In this document: positions 1 through 10,740 of the stretch, in pieces
Numbering within the stretch: position 1 is the stretch's first letter
Layout of the letters: each line of letters starts with the position of its first letter
NCBI GenBank assembly: GCA_026120185.1
Contig: JANUWF010001636.1
Coordinates: forward strand, 4,289,872 to 4,353,871
From: Voacanga thouarsii
Taxonomy: Eukaryota; Streptophyta; Magnoliopsida; Gentianales; Apocynaceae
Length of the DNA stretch: 64,000 nucleotides
Reading direction: 5' to 3'
Made by a program: the position numbers and the translations under genes
The notes under the pieces: generated by a model
Database searches by the model: none
Seen by the model: the letters and a program-made list of their open reading frames with translations, nothing else
What the model was told of the DNA's origin: nothing

Positions 1-190
1 ATTCCAATGCAATACCATTGCTTAAGAAAGTAACAGCGTCGCGTTTCAAAATCCATCTAGTAGTTATGGGGATTATAAGAAATCTTGTTTGCCTTTACTA
101 AGAGGCTTCGTGCCTTGGAAGTTGAGAGAAGATGATGCGGTAATGAAAAATTCCATAATGGAAATGGAAGATGAGATAGAGAAAACTCAC

Positions 191-2433
191 TTCTCTTTCT
201 TCCTTCCATTGCATCTCTGCACCTTCCTCCACCATAAATCTTCCACGGCTCAGTTCAGTCCCAATCCAGCCATGAGTTGCAAGTGTTATTCCTACGTCAT
301 CCTTCACTTCAAATCTCAGGGTTTCATAAAAATTGATGACTGCAGACTTGGCAGCCTAGTAGAAGATGAGATAGAAAGAGAAAAACCCAAGGAAAGCAAA
401 CATAGAAAATTGTCATTCATGATTGAGGAAATAGGGACAATTTGCTTTCTCTTGTGTAGAATTTCACAAACACTCACAGAGTATAAGCTCATTCTTGGCA
501 ATGGCAACCAATTCTCAACTGATGCATTTACTATGACTCTTCCCCTGTTCTCGCGGAGGTATGGAAGAGCTACATATGTAGGATAGACATTTCCCCAAAA
601 GTTTATGTCCTGAGAATGGGACAATCTAGAGTCAAACCATTTTGATGCATTCTTACAATCTAGAGAATGAAAAGCATCATATTGTTAGAGCAACTCAGAG
701 GCAAAATGAGAATATTTAACAACAGTTCGCCATCTTTAATTACAAATACAGGTCATTCTTCAGTTAAAAAAAATGATCAATTGAATAATATTGGGAACTC
801 CATTCAGTTTTAAATTATTGCCTTGGTTTGTTTTAGGATATTGGTGCATTTTCCAGCTTAAAAATGCAGTTGATGAGGTATCTTACCATCAAAATGGGAA
901 ACACGTTTGTGTCTGTAGCTTCCTCAAAATAGAAGGTATGCCCCAAACTTGCCGTGTTTACTAGATGGTCCACTGCAAAAAGGGAAAAAACACAAAAGAA
1001 ACGATAGCTTAAAATGACCAGAATATAATACTAGCTACAAAGGAGTACATCTAGGTTTCGATTAAAATGAGAAATGTAGTAGATGACAACCTTTGCTGTT
1101 TACACACATTGTAAATAAATCGAACAGGCTATCATATCCTTTCTGATTCTTCCTCCAGTTACGTTTGCATTCGTGTGCGAAATAAAGTGGCTTACAAATC
1201 TAATTTGGCCTTTCAGTTTCAGATATATGCACTTCTAAGTTTGAGTCAGTTCATAAACTTAACCTCGCATTCCAGACTTACCTTGACCAAAAAAATTAAT
1301 GGTCTCGTTGACAAATCTTCTGCAGTCCTCTTCCTTGACAACATCTGCAGCCATTATCAACACATGCCTTGAGCCCAGATGTCTAGCGTTCTCACTGATC
1401 CCTCGCAGTCTGTTCTCTCTTCGTGCCACTAGAACAAGGTTGGCCCTCCTTTTTGCATATTCATATGCAATTTGCTAACACAACAAAGCATCTATCATGA
1501 AATGATCAACAGTGACGTGCAATTTCCATTGATCAATTGTTTCAATAGTATGGAAATGCATCTAATTTCTAGCCCACATACTGCTGTAAAAATGAACCAG
1601 GGAATGGAAAGTTAGCTATATATGCATGGGCAGCATTACAATTCTTCTGCAGTTTCCTTCAGCAAGGAGCTGGAAAGGGTTCTTGAGTCACATAGCCAAG
1701 TGTCTAGCTTATACATCACTTCCAAATAAAGGGATTTTCTTCTTTTTTCTGCATCATCTGAATTAGTCTTAAAATGGATCTACCAAGAACTTGTCCAGAT
1801 AAAAAAGGAGCTTAGTTTTGTATTCTTAATCCCAGAAATTCCTTCCCTCGGGAAATTAATTGGTCCCTTGGGGTTGGAATAGTTTGATTTCTATGCAATG
1901 TGGAAACGCAAAATCTTCTTCAAATGCATAACCAAATACGTTCAATATGAAACCTAACTTGTGATGTTAACCAAAATTGGGAAGAACATTTCATTTTTCA
2001 TTAACAATTGAAGCCAATCACCTACAAAGAAGCACAGCAAAAATGAACTAATTTCATGTTCATCAACCCTTTCGACATTCGATGAAATTTTACTCCCTCA
2101 CTCAAATTAGTGACTTCTTCTTTTATCACCAACAATCTCCCAAAAGAGGAAAAAAAAAAAAAAAAAAAAAAGAACCCAAAAAGATTAGATGAATAAATCG
2201 ATAGAAGTCCTGAAGAATGGCAGTGGACATGCACATAGAATTACATATACCTCTCCAATTCCGGAAGAAGCTCCGGTGATGATGACCACCTTGTTGTCCA
2301 TATCTTCACCGTATATAGTATTGTAAAGCCATTCACAAGCATATATGAAAGTTAAAGTTGGCCATGAAAAAGCAAGAATCAGCATACTTGCCGGTGGCAC
2401 CACCAAATTCAGAACTGAATTGACGAGATCCAT
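191..2433 (-). CDS. Steroleosin-like 11-beta-hydroxysteroid dehydrogenase (SDR), 3' end off the window
   Basis: NADP(H)-dependent short-chain dehydrogenase of the plant HSD/steroleosin group, known in the family as an oil-body protein oxidising sterol-like substrates. Five coding exons read on the minus strand: 2251-2433, 1282-1474, 887-972, 478-609 and 191-355, all with GT..AG borders and joining in frame to 253 residues. Residues 10-35 form the hydrophobic, proline-containing anchor (PP at 13-14). The cofactor motif TGASSGIG is at 53-60. NTAS replaces the usual NAG-type motif. The catalytic triad reads S184, Y197 and K201 (YSAAK). The block around INFWGNVYPTYVALPYL is typical of the family. 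The last exon seen ends at KEERE before a GT donor at 189-190, so the C-terminal exon(s) must lie left of base 1. The ATG at 2431-2433 opens the conserved N-terminus. No frame breaks are seen. Family assignment is sure; substrate is not. Confidence 0.93.
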
Positions 2434-3623
2434 TCTAGGCTAGCTAGCTGCCTGCAAATACAAGCTGTAGAGACAAACAAAGTTATCTCTTTTGTTTAGC
2501 AAAATCAAGAGAAAGAAATAGATAAACAGAACCTTGAGTAACAAAAAGAAAGGGGGAGATGATGATGGGCGTTGTTGTGGATGGCTTGACATTTAGTGCT
2601 AGAAAATCAACACCAAACTCCATGCAAAAGAGTCCAGCCAACACGTGTTGGCATGCAGAGCCAAGTGGTGACGAATCCGCATTCCTTTTGGAGTTTCTGC
2701 ATCACAAACAAATCCTCTGCTTTACTAATGTCTTTGTTCATTCACAAATCACAAAGGTCTTTAAGCAAGTACGGGAGAAATCGATAGCTTCCCTTTATAT
2801 ATATTTATCGTAATTACAAATAATTTGAGAAAGCTTTTACTTGCTTTCTTTAGGATATTATTAGTAATGTCTTTAAGCAAGCTTTTACTTGTTAAATTAG
2901 CAATGTCTTTTTTTTTTTAAAGACAGACCTCGATTGGAGGGATTTCTTTTTCTTTACTAATGCCTTTAGTAATAATATCGTAAATTATGATTCATATATT
3001 TAATTATGCCAAAGATGAGTTTGAAATTCATCCAAATTGGCCTAGAGTTTTGAAATTTCTAATATTTCTTTAACAAACATTCCATCTCTTTACAATTGAA
3101 TTTTACAATTCTATTTTAAATGACTACCTTCTTAATTTAAATATTTTTTCCATCCAAATTTTCACAACTAGTCTTATTCATTCATTAACCAATAAAAATA
3201 ATGTGTCAACTTGACATACTTAAATCTTGCTTCAAATCACAATAAAATGTTCGAGTTTGACAACAGTATAAAACACAAGAGTATCCTAGACACATTGATT
3301 TAAGACAAACACTCTTCAGATGAGAAGTACAATGTGCAGTTACAAAAAATAATAATAATTAAAGGAATTAAAAATTAAAAAAAATTAAAAGATACACATA
3401 ATTGACGTGACTTACGAATAGAGAGAAAATTTTTATTTCTTTCTAAAGAATTATTATAGTAAGAGTTAATTTTATAATCATTCAAATTATACATTTATAA
3501 GAAACACATTATTATACCGTTACAAATTTCGATACTCTAAAAAATTTGAGTCGAGTCATAAATTTTAAATCGCTCACATAATTCAAGACAACTAATAAAG
3601 GTAAAATCATCCTAACAAATATA
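2434..3623. other. Upstream region of the steroleosin gene, no gene seen
   Basis: AT-rich DNA between the steroleosin start codon and the copia insertion. It should contain the promoter and 5' leader of the minus-strand gene. A TATA-like stretch (minus-strand TATATATAAAGGG) lies at about 2789-2803. No convincing ORF, RNA gene or repeat was recognised. Confidence 0.55.
2642..2657 (-). promoter_or_regulatory. G-box/ABRE core plus RY-type motif upstream of the steroleosin gene
   Basis: A palindromic CACGTG core (2642-2647) is followed within a few bases by GCATGCA (2651-2657), about 210 bases upstream of the start codon. CACGTG cores are bound by bZIP/bHLH factors and serve as ABA-response elements. 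CATGCA (RY) boxes bind B3 factors of the ABI3/FUS3 group in seed genes. The pairing suits a steroleosin gene, but function is inferred from motif identity only. If the TATA-like stretch near 2795 is the real one, these motifs lie in the 5' leader. Confidence 0.4.
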
Positions 3624-3628
3624 CTTTT

Positions 3629-3980
3629 TATTATGAATTATTGAAATCTTTATTAATTAGTGGAGGTTCCACTAATTATGGATTTATGTGAATTATTAGA
3701 AGATTTTTATGGATGTCCACCATTTAGTGGAGACACCACTAATTAAGATTAGTGGAAGATAATGTATGTCATGATGTAATCCACTAATTAGAGCTCTATA
3801 AATAGAGCTATTATCTAAACTTGTAATACACCATTATTTTGTGAAAGAAAGATTAGTGAAAGAAAGATTAGAGAAAATTGTGAGAGAAAAGAAAGAGAGA
3901 AATTCTTGTGCAAAATAGTTAGAGTTTTATTAGTGTGTAGTGTGAAGATTTTATTCTAACACTACCCTAATTTTATAACA
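3629..3980 (+). repeat. 5' LTR of the copia element
   Basis: 352 bp, ending CTAATTTTATAACA. It contains a TATA box in the palindromic context AGAGCTCTATAAATAGAGCT near 3790-3809. Compared by eye with the 3' LTR it differs at about five bases and has an extra 15-bp tandem copy (GATTAGTGAAAGAAA). Confidence 0.93.
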
Positions 3981-3998
3981 CGTTATCAGCACGAGTCT
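3981..3998 (+). other. Primer-binding-site region of the copia element
   Basis: The bases directly after the 5' LTR read CGTTATCAGCACGAG. This is not the standard initiator-tRNA-Met site TGGTATCAGAGC, although the TATCAG core is shared. It may pair with another tRNA or an internal tRNA segment, as in some copia lineages. Assignment rests on position. Confidence 0.5.
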
Positions 3999-4072
3999 CT
4001 ACCGGTACAAAAGCCAGAAGACTAAGCACGAGTTTCTGCCGTTACCAAAGCCAGAAGATAGGTACGTATTTA

Positions 4073-4999
4073 TTGATCTCTATGGCTAACATCGCGAAAC
4101 TCGAATTTGTAGCCCTTGATATTTCTGAAAAAAATTATATGTCATGGGTTCTCGATGCAGAAATGCATCTAAATGTTGAAGGCCTTAGTAAAACTATTCA
4201 AGCAAATAATAGTGCATCTGCACAACACAAGGCTAAAGCTTTGATTTTTATTCGTCGTCATCTCGATGAAAATTTGAAAATGAAATATCTTACCGAAAAA
4301 GATCCATATGGCATGTGGGTAAATTTAAAAGAAAGATTTGACCACCTGAAGATGGTCGTACTACCTACTGTACGGTATGAATGGTTGCACCTGAGGTTGC
4401 AAGATTTTAAAACCGTGAATGAATATAGCTCCGCAATGTATAAAATTACATCTCAATTAAAATTATGCGGAGAAAAAGTGATCGATGAAGATATGTTGGA
4501 GAAGACATTCTCCACCTTTCATGCCTCGAATATTGTCCTGCAGCAACAATATCGAGAAAAGGGGTATACAAAATTTACAAATTTAATTACTGCCCTCCTC
4601 ATTGCAGAGAAAAATAATGAGTTATTATTGAGAAATCATGAAGCCAGACTAACTGGCTCTACAGCACTCCCAGAAGTGAATGCTGTTGGCTCCAACAGAA
4701 GCCATCGTTATAGTCGTGGTCGTGGTTATGGTCGTAGACACGCTCGATATTTCCCTTATCACAATTATAATCAAACTGTGAGAAATACTGGCCACCTGAA
4801 GTGGAACAGAAAAGATCATAAGGGAAAAGAAAAAGAAATTGAAGAAAAGCATGAGGATATATGTTATAGACGTGGCATGAAAGGTCATTGGTCACGAAAC
4901 TGTCGTACGGCTAAGCATTTAGTTGAATTGTATCAAGCTTCATTGAAAAATAAAAATGTGGAAGCAAATTTTTCTCAACATCCAATAAATAATGCTTGA
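4073..4999 (+). pseudogene. copia gag (capsid/nucleocapsid) reading frame with damaged zinc knuckle
   Basis: An open frame of 308 codons. Its N-terminal half has the UBN2-type gag fold signature (NYMSWVLDAEMHL, then MWVNLKERFDH and YEWLHLRLQDF). A basic Arg/Gly-rich stretch follows at about residues 205-225. The nucleocapsid knuckle near residues 263-276 should be CX2CX4HX4C, but it reads CYRRGMKGHWSRNC: the second Cys is Arg. In the family this knuckle binds template RNA. The frame stops at 4999, before the protease, so gag and pol are no longer joined. Confidence 0.85.
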
Positions 5000-7900
5000 G
5001 GATGACGATATTGATCCTGAAGATCTTAATATCAATATTACCCATATGGATGTATCGGATTTTTTGAACACCCGAGACGGTAGGATAGACCATTTAATTG
5101 GTGATGGCGAGTGTCCGGAAGAACTAAAGTCTCACCCCGATATTTTTGTATTTTCATTTTCATTCTATTCTAATAATATTTACGTTTACATATATATATT
5201 TGTGTTCGGATGGTTGTTATTAATGATGATGTATGCATTATTGATAGTGGAACTACACACACCATACTAAAAAATGAGAAATATTTTTACGATCTCAAAA
5301 TGGGAGAAATAAATATTTATACGATAAACGGTAGTGCAAATGTAATTGAGGGCTCCGGAAGAGCTAGTATATTGTTGCCTAAAGGAACAACAATTATTAT
5401 TGATAAGACACTATTTTCCTCAAAATCCAGAAGAAATTTATTGAGTTTTAAAGATATCCGCAGAAATGGGTATCATGTTGAAACAAATGAGGAAAATGGG
5501 ATTGAGCATCTTTTTATTACTCAAATGCATTTGGGTAAGAAATCGGTATTAGAAAAACTGCCGTCTTTTTCTACTTGGTCTATATTTTGTAAAAATACGT
5601 ACAATTGAAATTCATCATCTAATAAACCGAAGTTTACTTGATCCTATTACTTTTAGCATTTGGCATGACCGGTTGGGTCATCGGGATCTACCATGATGAG
5701 AAGAATCATTGAGAATACACATGGTCATCCTTTAAAAAATAAAAGGATATTAACATCGGAAAAATTCGCATGTACTGCATGTTCCCTAGGAAAATTAATT
5801 GTTAAACCATCACCGGTAAAAGTAGGAGCTGAAAGTCCTACATTTCTCGAACAGATTCACGGAGATATTTGTGGACCTATTGATCCACCATGTGGACCGT
5901 TCAAATATTTTATGGCCTTAATTGATGCATCATCCCGATGGTCACATGTATGTTTATTATCTACTCGCAACCTGGCGTTTGCGAGATTACTTGCTCAAAT
6001 AATTAAATTACGAGCACAATTTCCGGACCATCACATTAAAAATATCCGTTTGGATAATGTTGGTGAATTTTCATCACATGCTTTTGATGCATATTGCATG
6101 TCAATTGGGATTAATGTTGAACATCCTGTAGCTCATGCTCACACACAAAATGGTCTTGCTGAATCTTTGATTAAACGATTACAATTAATTGCTAGACCAT
6201 TATTAATGAAAACAAGTCTCCCAACATACTGCCGGGGACATGCTATTCTACATCTTTGCAACACTTGTACGTATAAGACCAACTAGTTATCATAAATTCT
6301 CTCCTTTGCAATTGGCTTTTGGGTCAGAACCAAATATTGCTCATTTAAGAATTTTTGGGTGTGTTGTATATATTCCAATTGCACCAAACCAACATACAAA
6401 GATGGGTCCTCAAAGAAGAAAGGGGATATACGTTGGATATGATTCTCCCTCTATTATCAGGTATGTTGAACCCACGACAGGAGATGTATTCACGACAAGA
6501 TTTGTTGATTGTCATTTTGATGAATCATTATTCCCTAAATTAGGGGAGAACCAAAACGAGTATAAAAAGGATCTTGCTTGGACAACATCATTAAATTATC
6601 TTGATTCGCGCACAAGCGCATGTGAACTTGAAGTTCAAAAGATAATTCATTTGCAAAGCATTGCAAATCAAATGCCGAGCAGCTTTTGTTGATTCCGGAA
6701 GAGTTACAAAATCGCATATTTCAACTATAAATGCTCCTATTCGAATTGAAGTTCCAGCAGAACAAAATATTATACCTATAGCTGCTGAGTCAAAAACACG
6801 CCAGAAGCGTGGCCGACTTCTTGGTTCTAAAGATAAAAATCCTCGAAAGAAAAGAGGATTAAATAATCCAGAAGATCATATTGAAGAAAAGAATGATAAA
6901 GATTAAGAGAGAACTGATGACAAAGAACCAGAAGTTGATGAAAGTAACACTGAAATTTCTATCAATTATACCACTTCCGGTAGAAGTTGGAATCGGATAG
7001 AAACTGTTATTGATAATATATTTGCATACAATATATCTCTTGATGTTACACAGGATAATGATGATCCTGAACCAATATCGATTGATGAATGTCGGCATAG
7101 AAAAGATTGGTTGCAATGGAAAGATGCGATTCAATCGGAGTTAAATGCAACGGCAAAACGTGAAGTCTTCGGACTGCGGTCCGAACACCGAGAATGTGTA
7201 AAACACTGTTGGCTACAAATGGATATTTGTGCGAAAGCGCAATGAAAAGAGTGAATTCGTTCGATATAAAGCGCGATTAGTAGCCCAAGGTTTTTCACAA
7301 AGACCAGGTATTGATTATGATGAAACTTATTCTCCTGTTGTTGATACTATTACACTCCGATATCTTATCGGTTTGGCGAGTACATGAAAAGATAGATATG
7401 CGCCTATTAGATGTTGTCATCTGCTTACTTGTATGGAAATTTAGAAAATGATGTTTACATGAATACATGAAAATCCCCGAAGGATTTCATATACCTGAAG
7501 CATATAAACATTATCCTCCTGAAAATTACTCCATCAAGTTGCAGAAATCATTATATGGCTCGAAGCAATCGGGCGCATGTGGTTCACACGTCTTAGTGAA
7601 TATTTATTGAAAGCGGGATTTAAAAATGACCAGGTATGTCCATGTGTTTTTATTAAGAAATCTGATTCTAAATTTGTGATATTAGCTATATATGTTGATG
7701 ATATTAATTTTATTGGAACTCCTGAAGAGCTCCAAGAAACAATCGATTATTTAAAAAGAGAATTCGAAATCAAGGATTTTGGTAAAACCAAATTTTGCCT
7801 TGGTTTACAAATTGAACATCTGGAGAGTGGAACATTTATTCATCAATCAACATATACAGCAAAAGTGCTAAAAAGATTTTATATGGACAAAGCACATCCA

Positions 7901-8714
7901 TTGAGAATTCCAATGATCGTCCGATCATTAAATGTGGATAAAGATCCTTTCCGACCTCAAGAAAATGATGAAGAACTCCTTGGTCCTGAAGTACCATATC
8001 TCAGTGCAATTGGTGCATTGATGTATCTTGCTAATAATACAAGACCCGATATTGCTTTTGCTTGTCAATTTATTAGCAAGATTTAGTTCTTCACCAACAC
8101 GACGACATTGGAATGGAATTAAACAAGTCATTCGATATCTCCAAGGTACAATTGATCTCGGATTATTTTATTCAAATAAAACCAGTCCAACATTGATAGG
8201 TTATGCGGATCTTTGGTTATTTATCGATCCACATAAAGCACGTTCTCAAACGGGCTATCTATTTACATGTGGAAATACCGCTATATCATGGCGTTCTACG
8301 AAACAATCTATAGCAGCTACTTCTTCAAATCATGCTGAAATTATAGCCATTCATGAAGCAAGTCGAGAATGTGTATTGCTAAAATCCATGATTCATTATA
8401 TCCGAGAAAGTTGTGGATTATCATCAATCAAAGATATTCCAACTCTTCTTTATGAAGACAATGCAGCTTGCATAGCTCAATTACGAGGATGATATATTAA
8501 AGGAGATCGGACAAAACATATTTCACCAAAATTCTTCTTTACTCATGAACTCCAGAAGAAAGGTGAAATTGATGTGCTACAAATTCGGTCATGTGATAAC
8601 CTCGCAGATATTTTCACGAAGACTTTACCGACTGCAACATTTGAAAAGTTGAGATATAAAATCGGTATGCGTCGGTTTAAAGATTTAAATGAATCATCTC
8701 ATCAGGTGGAGTAA
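5000..8714 (+). pseudogene. copia pol remnant: protease, integrase, reverse transcriptase, RNase H
   Basis: Copia-type polyprotein split over several frames. The aspartic protease motif DSGTTHT lies near 5240. A GAG-pre-integrase region is near 5650-5800. The integrase core (DICGPIDPP, RLDNVGEF, HPVAHAHTQNGLAES) runs over about 5840-6280, then frame shifts at about 6260. Reverse transcriptase with YVDD falls near 7695-7710. RNase H (YEDNAACIAQ) ends at a TAA at 8712-8714. Stops and shifts occur near 6280, 6690, 6905, 7240, 7390, 8086 and 8490. Not functional. Confidence 0.9.
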
Positions 8715-8830
8715 TAAATAGACATATAGAATAGTGTACTCTTTTTTCTTCACTAGATTTTTTTTTCCACTGGGTTTTTATCTAGTAAGGTTTTAACGAG
8801 GCATATTCTTTATGTAATTGATGGACATCT

Positions 8831-8839
8831 AAGGGGGAG
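8831..8839 (+). other. Polypurine tract of the copia element
   Basis: AAGGGGGAG abuts the 3' LTR at 8840. This is the normal place and composition of the plus-strand DNA primer of LTR elements, and it fixes the LTR border. Confidence 0.85.
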
Positions 8840-9176
8840 TATTATGAATTATTGAAATCTTTATTAATTAGTGGAGGCTCCACTAATTATGGATTTATGT
8901 GAATTATTAGAAGATTTTTATGGATGTCCACCATTTAGTGGAGACACCACTAATTAAGATTAGTGGAAGATGATGTATGCCATGATGTAATCCACTAATT
9001 AGAGCTCAATAAATAGAGCTATTCTCTAAACTTGTAATACACCATTATTTTGTGAAAGAAAGATTAGAGAAAATTGTGAGAGAAAAGAAAGAGAGAAATT
9101 CTTGTGCAAAATAGTTAGAGTTTTATTAGTGTGTAGTGTGAAGATTTTATTCTAACACTACCCTAATTTTATAACA
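8840..9176 (+). repeat. 3' LTR of the copia element
   Basis: 337 bp, ending TATAACA before the CTTTT target duplication at 9177-9181. It lacks the extra 15-bp copy found in the 5' LTR. Confidence 0.93.
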
Positions 9177-9181
9177 CTTTT

Positions 9182-10740
9182 AAAATTTTGAATGTGTATT
9201 TTAGTATTAATATTTATTGATTAAAAAAATTATAAAAGAGAACCGTTTGCTGAACGGATGGACCCGAAATCACCCCATGTAACCAGTTGTGGCCGGAGCC
9301 CGTGAAAGTGGGTTCAAATCTAGTCTAATTAGTGGTTTGGTCTGGTAGCCCAAACAAGGCTTCCAGGTCCCCAGCCCAAAGCTTTTTACAGAAATCAAAA
9401 GGACCCACAAAAATTGATTCTAGGCACGTGGCATCATAGATGGAAAGTGGGTTATACTCTCGTACTGCAACGCACGTCTACGAACCAAACCTGATGCCCA
9501 CCTGCAACGTTCAACCAAGAACTCGACAAAGTCCTCATCTTTGATCCTTCACCAGTTGAAAGGAAGCAAAGCAATGGAGTCTATGCAGATGCAGCCAACA
9601 CTGTGCCTTTTTTCTCACATTCATGTGGATATCTATAGGGCAAAAGTGAGCTGAGGAGGGCTCATGCAAAGTGACCATTTAAAGGTACGTACATGCCTGA
9701 AAATAATCTGTCAGAGGCTTAAAGGCCAATGGCTACTCGCATTTTTAGGCCACCCCTTAATTGTCTCTCTGTGTTTTTCTCTCTCCTTTTAGGTGATCGA
9801 CAATCTTGATGAAAGAAACGTCTCTGCCCAAATCAGATTTTCTTTCCCTCTATCTTCTAATTTCTAGTCATATTGCAAAATTTTGTGACAGAGAAAAATT
9901 GGCAAAGATATTTTATGGTAAAAATATTTTGAATGAAAAGAGTCGAACTGTAAGCGAAAACATTTTTTTTTTCTTTTTTGTTTGGCAAATCCAGAATATC
10001 CCTTTAGGCACCTTTCAACCTGGACTAGAATTCCTGCATCTTCATGCAGCATACCGTCTATATACATATCTACAATTAATGTGTATGTATATGTATACAT
10101 ATGCTAATCTTTCAATTAGTAGATGCTTGTTATGCTGGATTTCTGGTCTAGGTGTTTGACCATCTAATCTTGTTGGGTTTGTGTTTTTTGGATTTACATT
10201 TTGTGCTATCGTTTTGCTTTCAATTGAAATCATTCCATATGCTGGTTTCAAATATTCGTTTGGTCATTTAGATACCTGGCTACCGATTACAGATATTTGA
10301 ATATAGTTGAATCTGGCCTCATTGTGAAGTTCTGCAATTTTGTTCCATTTGTCTTTTTACATTATTTTGAAGGTTGGCCTCCTTTTGTGGCTTGGAATTT
10401 TGGTTTGTGAAGGTAGTTTGCTGGCATTTCTGTTACGGTTGAGGTTATTTGAGATTTCCCAACTCGCAAAAATTGTCGGAGGACAGGATTCTTGCCTTTG
10501 CATGTTTTATTGGTCGAAAGGGGAGCTGGAAAATCAAGATTTGATTGTAGATATTGGAATTACTTGGCTGAATGTTTAGAGAACTTTCATAATCATCTAT
10601 CATGATTATTATCAGGGCAAGGTGAAAATTGAAGCTATTGAAGAATTGGAATTTCGATGATGCTATAAATGCCCGTTTTCTAGCCGTTAAATGTTTCTGC
10701 AATCCAACTGTCTGACAGGGCAGATTTAACTTCTATAACA
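9182..10740 (+). promoter_or_regulatory. Upstream region and 5' leader of the CDK-like kinase gene
   Basis: About 1.5 kb between the copia element and the kinase start codon. A pyrimidine-rich stretch (TCTCTCTGTGTTTTTCTCTC) near 9763-9790, as in many plant 5' leaders, suggests transcription starts near here. If so the leader probably contains an intron; a plausible acceptor is CTGACAG at 10712-10718. The exact start of transcription cannot be seen. Short ORFs here look fortuitous. Confidence 0.45.

Larger units (their letters stand above)
3629..9176 (+). mobile_element. Ty1/copia LTR retrotransposon, complete ends, coding region decayed
   Basis: A 5548-bp element flanked by the 5-bp target duplication CTTTT (3624-3628 and 9177-9181). 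The LTRs are 3629-3980 and 8840-9176. Domain order gag, protease, integrase, reverse transcriptase, RNase H marks the copia superfamily. The LTR begins TATTATGAA; a related solo LTR at 54722 begins TGTTATGAA, so the terminal TG is mutated to TA in both LTRs here. A duplicated leader of about 37 bp follows the 5' LTR (GCACGAGTCTCTACC and GCACGAGTTTCTGCC, each followed by AAGCCAGAAGA). Reading frames are broken many times, so the copy cannot be autonomous. Confidence 0.95.

Noticed and set aside
2559..2813. 84-codon plus-strand ORF upstream of the steroleosin gene
   Set aside because: No family, and it lies in the promoter/leader of the opposite-strand gene. It looks fortuitous.
9301..9325. GGGTTCAAATCTAG, resembling a tRNA/SINE B box
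   Set aside because: No A box at a proper distance and no cloverleaf could be drawn.
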